Assembly (NCBI GenBank): GCA_965218625.1
Contig: CBDCLG010000008.1
Span: 124,001-188,000 of the forward strand
From: Bin5 sp965218625
GTDB taxonomy: Bacteria; Chloroflexota; Anaerolineae; Caldilineales; Caldilineaceae
Direction of reading: 5' to 3'
Length of the DNA: 64,000 nt
The position numbers and the translations under genes are program-made. The notes below the pieces were generated by a model that saw only the letters and a program-made list of their open reading frames with translations, did no database searches and was not told where the DNA came from. Positions within the stretch are counted from its first letter, which is position 1. Every line of letters begins with the position of its first letter. This document shows, in pieces, positions 32,856 to 40,576 of this stretch.

Positions 32856-34043
32856 CTAGTTGTCGTGTCCGTTCGTAGGTGCGCCGTCCGGCAGGCGTGC
32901 GAACTCGGCCATCACCTCGAGCAGGCGGGCGTTCTCCTCCGGCGGCCGCGCCGCGATGCGGATATGGTCGGGCAGGCCGAAGGAAGTGCAGTCGCGCACG
33001 AACATGCGCTCCGCCACCAGCTTGTCGCGCATCGCCTTGGCATTCCCCACCGGCAGGAGAAAGTAGCTGACCGTCGTCGGCAGGGGCGCGTAGCCGCAGG
33101 CGCGCAGGCCCTCTTGCAGCGCCCATGTGTTCTCGCGCAGGCGCGCCGTCGTCTCCTCGCGCCAGGTCAGCTCATCGAGCGCGACCAGGCCGGCCAGCTG
33201 CGCGACGCCGTTGACGCTCCACGGCGGCTGCACATCCTGCAGCCGTTCGATGGTCGACGGCGCCGCCAGCAGGTAGCCCAGCCGCAGCCCGCCGAGAGAG
33301 AAATCCTTCGTCATCGAGCGCAGCACGATCCAGCCCGGCCCGCGCGCGGGCCGGCCATTCGTCGCCGACAACACCCACTGCGCCGCGCTCCACGGGTCCT
33401 CGGTGAACTCGGCGTAGGCCTCGTCCACGATCCAGAGCGCGTCCGGCGCGCCCTCCCACAGATAGCGCAACTCGCCGGGTGTCAGATATTCGCCGGTCGG
33501 GTTGTTGGGGTTGCAGATGAAGACGAGCCAGGGCGAGGCGGCTTCGAGCGCCTTGCGCGTCTGCTCAACTATCGTGCCCGCCGGCGCGAAACGGTTGCCG
33601 AATCCGCCGGCCCTGCGGCGCGAGGCGGAGGGGTCGTAGATACGCTGCCAGCCGGGCAGCGGGAAGTAGACCGGATGGCCGCCGGCCATGATGACGCCGT
33701 CGGCGTATTCGCTGAATGTGGGGGAGAGAATGGCGGCGTTGCGGTTGTTTCCGTAGGCGTGCGCCAGCAGCCAGATCAGGTCGGCGGTGCCGTTCCCGAC
33801 CAGCACCGCGTCCGGCGGCAGGCCGTGAAAGGCGCCGATCTTCTCGCGCAGGCGCTGGCTGCGGCTGTCGGGGTAGCGGGCCAGAAAGGAGCGGCTGATC
33901 TCCTCCTGCACCGCCTCGACCACCGACGGCGGCGGGCCGTAGGGGTTGATGTTGGACGAAAAATAGATGACCTCGGATGGGTCCAGCCCCAGCGCATCCA
34001 GCTCGGCGTAGTCCGGTGTTCCATGAATCGATGTGGTTGGCAT
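32856..34043 (-). CDS. Class I/II PLP aminotransferase, HisC/CobD-like
   Basis: 395 residues. FSSNINPYGPPPSVVEAVQE is the usual HisC/CobD start; ICNPNNPTGEYL, WIVDEAYAEF and LRSMTKDFSLGGLRLGYL (PLP-binding Lys) complete the fold-type I site. The substrate could be histidinol phosphate or threonine phosphate (CobD); the N-terminal NINPYG and the short length favour a CobD-like or related phospho-amino-acid enzyme, but this is not decisive. It is preceded by its own gap and no cobalamin or histidine genes lie beside it. Confidence 0.82.
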   Translation of the reverse strand: MPTTSIHGTPDYAELDALGLDPSEVIYFSSNINPYGPPPSVVEAVQEEISRSFLARYPDSRSQRLREKIGAFHGLPPDAVLVGNGTADLIWLLAHAYGNNRNAAILSPTFSEYADGVIMAGGHPVYFPLPGWQRIYDPSASRRRAGGFGNRFAPAGTIVEQTRKALEAASPWLVFICNPNNPTGEYLTPGELRYLWEGAPDALWIVDEAYAEFTEDPWSAAQWVLSATNGRPARGPGWIVLRSMTKDFSLGGLRLGYLLAAPSTIERLQDVQPPWSVNGVAQLAGLVALDELTWREETTARLRENTWALQEGLRACGYAPLPTTVSYFLLPVGNAKAMRDKLVAERMFVRDCTSFGLPDHIRIAARPPEENARLLEVMAEFARLPDGAPTNGHDN

Positions 34044-34368
34044 ATCCAGGTCCGCCTTGTACGCCGCTGTGGGGCGCGACGCCCAACTCGCCTCCTCCAG
34101 GATATGCTATCATAACGGGAACTCGCGCGCCACCTGCAGGCCAATACCGGCAGGTCCGCGGCGGCCAATTTCCAGCGGCCAATTTCCAGCAAAAGTTCCG
34201 GCGGCGGCCCCGGTCCCGCCTACCGCTTCCCAGCCGCCGCAGCCCGCCCCGTTTGCGCGACGCCTGGTCTGCTGGTAGATTGCGGGCATGGATCCGCGGC
34301 GGCCCCGACTGCGCGCCCAGCGCCCGGACAGCGGGCTGCCCCGCGCCGCAAAAACGACAGGAACGCCT
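34044..34368. other. Divergent gap with a 14-bp tandem duplication
   Basis: Two exact copies of GCGGCCAATTTCCA (34161-34174 and 34175-34188) are the only notable feature between the aminotransferase and the YbaK gene. No gene is seen. Confidence 0.5.
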
Positions 34369-34869
34369 ATGCGCACACCGGACGATCTGCAACGCTACAT
34401 CGACGAGCACGGCATCGAAGCCCACCTGCTGCGCGACATCGGCGACACGCCGACCGTGCCGGCCGCGGCCGCTGCCCTGGGCGTGGAACCGGAGCGCATT
34501 CTCAAGACGCTCCTCTTCCTGGCGCAGACCCCGGGGCAACCCGACGCGCCGCCCGCGCCCTTCATCGTCATCAGCCACGGCGAGCGCCGCGTCGAGAAGC
34601 GCCCGCTGGCAGACCACCACGGCGTCGGCATAAAGCGCATCAAGCTTGCCCGGCCGGATGTCGTGCTCGAGCTGCTCGGCTATCCCGCCGGCGGCGTGCC
34701 CCCCTTCGGCCACCGCAGCGCCGCGCCCGTCCTGCTCGACAGCTCGATCGAAACCCTGCCCGCCGGCGACGTCTACGCCGGCGGCGGCGACGACCGAACA
34801 ATGCTGCGCCTGACCATAGCCGAACTGGTCCGCGTCGCCCAGCCACAGCTGATCTCTCTCAGTTCCTAG
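34369..34869 (+). CDS. YbaK/EbsC-type aminoacyl-tRNA deacylase-like protein
   Basis: 166 residues from the ATG at 34369 with AGGAA six bases upstream. PTVPAAAAALGVEPERILKT and LFLAQTPG precede FIVISHGERRVEKRPLADHH; the PDVVLELLGYPAGGVPPFGH segment is the YbaK signature with the G-x-x-P-F. These proteins remove misacylated amino acids from tRNA(Pro). The final SS and stop are the beginning of the following heptamer repeat array, the third such case in the window. Confidence 0.87.
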   Translation: MRTPDDLQRYIDEHGIEAHLLRDIGDTPTVPAAAAALGVEPERILKTLLFLAQTPGQPDAPPAPFIVISHGERRVEKRPLADHHGVGIKRIKLARPDVVLELLGYPAGGVPPFGHRSAAPVLLDSSIETLPAGDVYAGGGDDRTMLRLTIAELVRVAQPQLISLSS

Positions 34870-34986
34870 TTTTTAGTTTCGAGTTTCTAGTTCCGAGTTC
34901 CAAGTCCCGAGTTCCGAGTTCCAAGTCCCAAGTTCCGGCTCTTCACGAGTTCCGAGTTCCGGCTTTTCACGAGTTCCGGCTTTTCA
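34861..34986. repeat. Heptamer repeat array (TTCCGAG family) starting at the YbaK stop
   Basis: AGTTCCTAG, the last codons and stop of YbaK, is followed by about 14 units of GAGTTCC, CAAGTCC and GAGTTTC with TCTTCAC interruptions, ending 12 bp before the next ATG. Confidence 0.85.
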
Positions 34987-34998
34987 GCGGAGGCAAGC

Positions 34999-36057
34999 AT
35001 GGCACGGACGTCGAAAGCAGTTGTAACCGAGGGGCAGACCTTTACCGTCGGCGAATATCCGGTGCCCGACCCGGCGCCGGGCACGGTCCTGCTGCGGCAG
35101 GAGCTGGCCGGCATCTGCGGCACCGATTTGCACTACTGGCAGCAGGGCATCGAGCCGGCCAAGCTCCTGGGCCACGAGAACGTCGGTATTATCGAGGCGC
35201 TCGGCCAAGGGGTGACGACCGACGACCTGGGCACGCCGATCAAGGAGGGCGACCGCGTCGTCTTCCACCCCCGCAACAGCGGCATCGCCAACGGTTTCCG
35301 CGGCCCGGATGAGCCGTTCAGCGGCGGTTTCGCCGACTACATCTACCTGACCGACCCGATGCGCTGCATGATCAAATCGGAAAAGCCGCCCCAGGTCGGC
35401 GTGCTGGCCGAGCCCTTCACAATCGGCGTCCACGCCGCGCTGCGCGCCGATATAAAGATCGGCGATACCGTCATCGTCCAGGGCTCCGGCCCGATCGGCA
35501 TCATGTGCATGATCGCGGCCAGGATCAGCGGCGCCGGCAAACTGATCGTCATCGGCGGGCCCGCCGGCCGCCTCGAGCTCGCCCGCAAACTGGGCGCCCA
35601 CGAGACGGTCGACATCGGCGCCGTGCCCGACGCCGGCGAGCGCAAGGAGAGCGTCCTGGCGATGACGCCCGGCCGCGCCGGCGGCGACGTGGTCATCGAG
35701 GCCGCCGGCTTCCTGCCCGCCTTCCCCGAAGGGCTGGAGATGGTCAAGCAGGACGGTGTCTTCGTCGAGGCCGGCCACTTCGTCGACATCGGCGCCGTCG
35801 AAGTCAACCCGAACCGCCACTTTCTGCGCCCCAACCTGCGCCTGGAGGGCGTCTGGGGCAGCCGCTATGAGCACTTCATCCGCGCCGTGTCGGTCATGGA
35901 GAGCGGCGACATCGACTTCGGCGCCGTCATCAGCCATGAGCTGCCGCTCGAGCGCGTGCGCGAGGGCTTCGACGCGCTCAACGGCAACTACGAGCTGGAT
36001 GGAAAGACGGCCTTCAAGATCGCGGTGCGCGGGGCCTTCGGCGCCGGGGCCGTTTGA
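34999..36057 (+). CDS. Zinc-dependent alcohol dehydrogenase (MDR family)
   Basis: 352 residues; GCGGAGG lies nine bases before the ATG. The GroES-like N-terminal half shows catalytic-Zn ligands in GICGTDLHYW and LLGHENVG and an LAEPFTIGVHAAL helix. The four-Cys structural-zinc loop is replaced by FHPRNSGIANG. The Rossmann half has VIVQGSGPIGIMCMIAARI and the NAD-binding VIGGPAGRLELAR. Probably an oxidoreductase of a polyol or sugar acid. It stands alone after a repeat array; no operon partner is visible. Confidence 0.87.
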   Translation: MARTSKAVVTEGQTFTVGEYPVPDPAPGTVLLRQELAGICGTDLHYWQQGIEPAKLLGHENVGIIEALGQGVTTDDLGTPIKEGDRVVFHPRNSGIANGFRGPDEPFSGGFADYIYLTDPMRCMIKSEKPPQVGVLAEPFTIGVHAALRADIKIGDTVIVQGSGPIGIMCMIAARISGAGKLIVIGGPAGRLELARKLGAHETVDIGAVPDAGERKESVLAMTPGRAGGDVVIEAAGFLPAFPEGLEMVKQDGVFVEAGHFVDIGAVEVNPNRHFLRPNLRLEGVWGSRYEHFIRAVSVMESGDIDFGAVISHELPLERVREGFDALNGNYELDGKTAFKIAVRGAFGAGAV

Positions 36058-36572
36058 GGGGACCCTGTCCACGTTCTCGGTGTCGCGCTTTCCGTGTAGG
36101 GGTTGGCGGTCGGGCCTGCGGCCCTCCCTTGTGCGGGAGGCATTCCCCCGCGACGAACAGACGATACCCGCCGCGAGAGCGCTTCTTCAGACAACCGGCT
36201 TTGCAATCCATACTCCAGTCCCCGCACCGGATGCGCGACAGATCCTGCGCCTTCTCGGAGATCGCCCGGCAACGGTCGGATCGAATGCACCCTGGTCCCA
36301 GCAATTGGCGCCAGATCCCCAGCGCCGCTTTTCCAATGCAGTACTGGAAAAGACCGGGGCTTTAGCGCGCGTATGCGCGGGAGGCGCGATCTTGGGGACC
36401 TGCCGCGACAGCATGGCCGCTTTGTCTGCGGCATTCGCTCTGTGATACCTGTCCGTTTGTGATGGAAAAAGTCGGCACAGTGCATCAGAATGCCGACCTA
36501 AATTGACAACAGTGCTGCGGCCCTGTACAATGCCGGCAATGGCCATCACCGGTTCGACAGGGGCGACACGCA
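36058..36572. other. Gap of 515 bp, no gene seen
   Basis: Coding-like frame on the plus strand (ILRLLGDRPATVGSNAPWSQ, ending 36445) reads smoothly for about 80 codons but lacks a good start and a known family. It may be a gene remnant. No repeats. Confidence 0.35.
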
Positions 36573-37175
36573 ATGACCGCCGAACTGAATGCGCAGATCC
36601 TTCACCAAGCCGGTATCGGCAACTTCTTTCGGCCCAGCCAACTGGAGCCGCTTGGAATCCCCTACCACAGACTGCGCCAGCTTGAGGCGGACCAAACCGT
36701 CGAACGCATCGGCTGGGGTCTCTACCGGCTTGCTGAGGCCGAGCCGACCGAGCGCTACTCGATCGCCTCCGTCTGCGCCCGCGTTCCCAACTCGATCGTC
36801 TGTCTGCTTTCGGCGCTCCAGGTGCATGGTATCGGCACACAGCTCCCGCATCAGGTCTGGATCGCCATTCCGCACAAGGCAAAACCTCCTGCGCTGACCA
36901 ATGTGGGCGTCCGCCTGCTCCGATTTAGCGGCGCAGCCTGGACCTATGGCGTCGAGGAGACGCAGTTCGAAGCGGTGCCCGCACGCATCACGACCCCGGC
37001 GCGAACGGTGGTTGACTGTTTCCGGTTCGAACGACTGGTCGGGCGAGAGGCCGCGCTGGAGGCGCTGCGAGAGGCGCTACAGGACAAAAAAGTGACCATC
37101 GCCGCGCTGGCGCGCACGCTCGAGGTTCTGCCCTCGCGCCGCCTCAGGTCGATACTGGAGGCGGGCATCCTATGA
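36573..37175 (+). CDS. AbiEi-type antitoxin / transcriptional regulator
   Basis: 200 residues. FFRPSQLEPLGIPYHRLRQL is the N-terminal winged helix, then VERIGWGLYRLAE and SIVCLLSALQVHGIGTQLPH of the AbiEi_4-like fold; the C-terminal LVGREAALEALREALQDKKV is the usual helical end. AbiEi represses its operon and neutralises the AbiEii nucleotidyltransferase. It overlaps the next gene by ATGA (37172-37175), so the pair was a normal type IV toxin-antitoxin operon. Confidence 0.85.
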   Translation: MTAELNAQILHQAGIGNFFRPSQLEPLGIPYHRLRQLEADQTVERIGWGLYRLAEAEPTERYSIASVCARVPNSIVCLLSALQVHGIGTQLPHQVWIAIPHKAKPPALTNVGVRLLRFSGAAWTYGVEETQFEAVPARITTPARTVVDCFRFERLVGREAALEALREALQDKKVTIAALARTLEVLPSRRLRSILEAGIL

Positions 37176-37423
37176 CCGCAAATGCCGCCGCCTCAATCAG
37201 AGCGCGTCTGCTCAACAAGGCAAGAAACGTTGGAGCCGAATTTGAACTCTTCCTCGTCCGCTACGCCTGCGAGCGTTTCCTCTACCGCCTGGGCGAGTCC
37301 ACCATGCGGGAACGGTTCATCCTGAAAGGGGCGGCTCTCCTGGCTTTATGGATGGAGGAACCCTACCGCGCGACACGTGACATCGGCGGGCATGGCCCCC
37401 CGCGCCCCATAACGGAGAGATAA
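37172..37423 (+). pseudogene. AbiEii toxin, truncated at its catalytic motif
   Basis: 83 codons. RARLLNKARNVGAEFELFLV, YACERFLYRLGES and FILKGAALLALWMEEPYRAT are the N-terminal part of AbiEii. The catalytic R-D-I-D motif is broken: after RATRDI it continues GGHGPPRPITER and stops. The full toxin is about 290 residues, so two thirds is missing. AddB starts three bases after the stop, and the join suggests the AddAB block was placed here by a deletion or insertion. Confidence 0.8.
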
Positions 37424-37426
37424 TCG

Positions 37427-40400
37427 ATGCAGGATTCCACCGTATTCGTTGAACCTATCGAACGGGCGCAGGAACGCCTGGAAGCGCTTCTGCGCCAATA
37501 CCAGAACGACGACCCCTTCGCCCCCGTAACGGTCGTCGTGCCAACGACCTACGCGGGACTCCACCTGCGCCGCGACATCGGCCGGCACGGCCTTGTCAAC
37601 GTGCGCTTTGAGGGACTTGCCCGCCTCGCCGAGCTGCTGGGCGCGCCGCAGCTGGCGGCCACGGGGCAGAGACCGCTCAAACCCCTGATCGAGTTTGCCG
37701 CGGTGCGCCGCGCGGCGGGCGCGGCCGCCGGCGCCTTCGGACCTTTCCGGGCGCACCCCTCCTTCCATGCCGCCCTGCGCAGAACATTCCGCGAGCTCCG
37801 CTACGCCGCGCCCGACACGCTCGCCGCGCTCGAACGACAGGGGAAGATCTTTTCCGAAATCGTCCGCCTGTACGCACGCTTTCGCAACCTGACCGCCTCC
37901 CATTATGATCGCGAAACGCTCGCCGAAGCCGCCGCCGGCGCCATCGACAGAGGCGGCGCCAGCGCGCTCGACGCGCTCGGTTCGGTGATCGCCTATCTGC
38001 CGCACGACCTCACACCGGGCGAGCAGAAACTGCTGCAGGCCCTGCGCAACGCGGGGAACTGCGCCACAGTCCTGGGCGTCACCGGTGACGAAGAGACCGA
38101 CAAAACCATGCTTGCGGGGGCCATGGCCCCCGCAACGCGCCTCCCCGGACCGCAAGAGTCCCCGTCGCGCGCCCCGCGCGCGTCAAAGCTGCTGATCGCC
38201 TCGGACATCCGCGAAGAGGTGCGCAGCGTGGTGCGGGAGATCGCCGCGGCCGCGCATGCGGGCACGCCGTTCGCGCGCATCGCCGTCCTCTACTGGCAGC
38301 AGGAGCCCTACGCCTCGCTCCTGGCAGAGCAGTTCGCAATCGCCGGTCTGCCGACTGCCGGTCCGCCGCCGGGAAGGCTGGCCGCGACCGCGGTCGGGCG
38401 CATGGTCAAGGGCATGGTCGACCTGGCCGGCGGCGATCTGCCCAGGGTCGAGGTCATGCGCTGGCTCACCTCCTGCCCCGTAAAGACCGACCGGCCCGGA
38501 TACAGCCCCGCACGCTGGGACGCGCTCTCGCGCGACGCCGGCGTCGTCGCCGGAATAGAGCAATGGCGCGACCGTCTTGCAGGCTATGCCGCGCGCCAGG
38601 CGCGGGCCGGCAGTGACCGGGACGGGGAGTTGCCTGAGGCAGAACGGACCCTGGTGGAACAGACACAGAGCGAGGCGCGGGCTCTACAGAAATTCATGCT
38701 GCGGCTGCACGACAATCTGATCCAAGCCGAAAGCTGCGGCACATGGCCCCGGTTCGTCGACTGGGCCGGGCACCTGATCGCGCAATACCTCGACACGGAC
38801 GCGCTCCCGCCTGACGAAGAAATAAACCTGGAAAAGCTGCAGGCCGATCTGCCGGAGCTGGCGGCCCTCGGCGGCGAGGAAAACGTTACACTCGATGATT
38901 TCCGCGCCGCGCTCGACGAAACGCTCAAGCGCTCCCCCGCCAAAACGGGCGCGTTGGGCGAAGGCCTCTTCGTCGGCCCCGTCGAAAGCGCTCTCGGAAT
39001 GCGCTTCGACAGAGTCTATCTGATCGGCATGGTCGAAGGCGTGGCGCCCCCGCGGCCCTCCGACGATCCCCTGCTGCCGGAACAGGAACGCACGCGCGCC
39101 GGCCTCCCGGCGCGGCGCGGCGCGGCCGCCCAACGCTACGCCTTCCTCGCCGCGGCATCGGCCGCAGCCGCCACCGTCCTCACCTTCCCCCGCAGCAACA
39201 ACATCGCCCAGAGGGCGCAGCATCCGTCGCACTGGTTCCTGGAAGCGGCCTCCCAACTGTACGGCTCGACCATCTACCCCTCAATGCTCTTCTCTCCCGA
39301 CGAGCTCGCCGCCCTGCGTGCACAGCCGTGGTTCGAAGAGGTGGCATCGGCGCAGGCCGGCATCAGCGGCCTGTCCGGGTCGCAGCCCGCCGACCTCCAC
39401 GACTACGACCTCCACCGCCTGTGGCGCTGGCGCGACCGCGGCAACCGCATTCGCGAGCACCACCTGGCCGCGTCCGAACCCGTGATGGCGAGGGCGCTGG
39501 ACATGCAGGGGGCCAGGAAAAACGCCGGGCTGACGCACTGGGACGGAGACCTTTCCGGGGCAGCGTCGTCCTCCGGGCGCATCGGCCTCTCCAACAGCGC
39601 GATCTTCTCGCCGACGCGGCTTGAGACGTGGGCCACCTGTCCCTTCAGGTACTTTCTATCCAACGTTCTCGGCCTCGCCGCGCTCGAACAGCCGGAGGAG
39701 CTCGCGTCGATTTCAGCGATGGAGCGCGGATCGGTCGTTCACGATATCCTTGAAAAGTTCATCCGCACAGTGCAGCGGCAGGAAACCGTTCCCGGCCCGA
39801 ACCAGCCCTGGAGCGAAGAGCAGCACCGGCTTCTCATGCAGATCGCGGATGACCTGTTTGCAGATGCCGAGCAGCGCGGCGTGACCGGCAAACAGCTCCT
39901 GTGGGAGGTGGCGCAGGAGGAGATCCGCAGCGACCTGCTCGGCTTCCTGGAAGCGGATCTTAAACTGCGCAAGAAATACGGCGTCTCGCCCCATTCAGTT
40001 GAAGACGCTTTCGGACCCGTCCAGCACCGTCGCGGCGATACAGTGCCGCGGGACCCCGTCGAGTGGTCGAGTCCAAAAACCGGCACGGTCCGCTTCCGCG
40101 GCTTCATCGACCGCATCGACCTTTCGCCAGACGGGAATACCGCGCTCGTGCTCGATTACAAGACGGGCGGGACGAGCGGTTACGCCAACATGAACAAAGA
40201 CCCCGTCCAGCGCGGCAAGCGACTGCAGCTGCCCGTGTACGGTCTCGCCGCGCGGCAGCTGCTTGGCGACGGGGTCGAGGTGATTGTCGCCTACTGGTTC
40301 GTGTCGGCGAAGGAAAAATTCGCGTTGCGTCCCCCCCGAAACGCGGCCCCTCTTGAAAAAATGCTTAACCCCTTCACCGATGCCGTGGGGACCATCAGCG

Positions 40401-40576
40401 ACGGCATCGGCGAGGGCCTCTTCCCCGCCAATCCGGGAAACAATGCCGGCAACTGCAGCTACTGCGACTTCAAAAGTCTCTGCCCGGCGCGGCGCGAGCG
40501 GCACTGGCGGCAGAAACGCGGCGATCCACGCCTGGCCGACTACGCCGCGCTGGCCGAAGGGGAGGCAAAGCCATGA
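37427..40576 (+). CDS. addB: AddB-like helicase/exonuclease subunit with PD-(D/E)XK nuclease and Fe-S cluster
   Basis: 1049 residues; GGAGA lies eight bases before the ATG. The N-terminal two thirds has a UvrD-like, degenerate helicase fold (SKLLIASDIREEVRSVVREI, YLIGMVEGVAPPRPSDDPLL). The C-terminal nuclease has GFIDRIDLSPDG (first Asp, about 894) and ALVLDYKTGG (D-x-K, about 906). Four Cys (WATCPFRYF at about 738; NCSYCDFKSLC at 1008-1018) should hold a 4Fe-4S ring as in AddB. With AddA it degrades and processes double-strand ends for recombination. The stop overlaps the AddA ATG (ATGA). A canonical Walker A is absent, normal for AddB in some lineages. Confidence 0.85.
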   Translation: MQDSTVFVEPIERAQERLEALLRQYQNDDPFAPVTVVVPTTYAGLHLRRDIGRHGLVNVRFEGLARLAELLGAPQLAATGQRPLKPLIEFAAVRRAAGAAAGAFGPFRAHPSFHAALRRTFRELRYAAPDTLAALERQGKIFSEIVRLYARFRNLTASHYDRETLAEAAAGAIDRGGASALDALGSVIAYLPHDLTPGEQKLLQALRNAGNCATVLGVTGDEETDKTMLAGAMAPATRLPGPQESPSRAPRASKLLIASDIREEVRSVVREIAAAAHAGTPFARIAVLYWQQEPYASLLAEQFAIAGLPTAGPPPGRLAATAVGRMVKGMVDLAGGDLPRVEVMRWLTSCPVKTDRPGYSPARWDALSRDAGVVAGIEQWRDRLAGYAARQARAGSDRDGELPEAERTLVEQTQSEARALQKFMLRLHDNLIQAESCGTWPRFVDWAGHLIAQYLDTDALPPDEEINLEKLQADLPELAALGGEENVTLDDFRAALDETLKRSPAKTGALGEGLFVGPVESALGMRFDRVYLIGMVEGVAPPRPSDDPLLPEQERTRAGLPARRGAAAQRYAFLAAASAAAATVLTFPRSNNIAQRAQHPSHWFLEAASQLYGSTIYPSMLFSPDELAALRAQPWFEEVASAQAGISGLSGSQPADLHDYDLHRLWRWRDRGNRIREHHLAASEPVMARALDMQGARKNAGLTHWDGDLSGAASSSGRIGLSNSAIFSPTRLETWATCPFRYFLSNVLGLAALEQPEELASISAMERGSVVHDILEKFIRTVQRQETVPGPNQPWSEEQHRLLMQIADDLFADAEQRGVTGKQLLWEVAQEEIRSDLLGFLEADLKLRKKYGVSPHSVEDAFGPVQHRRGDTVPRDPVEWSSPKTGTVRFRGFIDRIDLSPDGNTALVLDYKTGGTSGYANMNKDPVQRGKRLQLPVYGLAARQLLGDGVEVIVAYWFVSAKEKFALRPPRNAAPLEKMLNPFTDAVGTISDGIGEGLFPANPGNNAGNCSYCDFKSLCPARRERHWRQKRGDPRLADYAALAEGEAKP

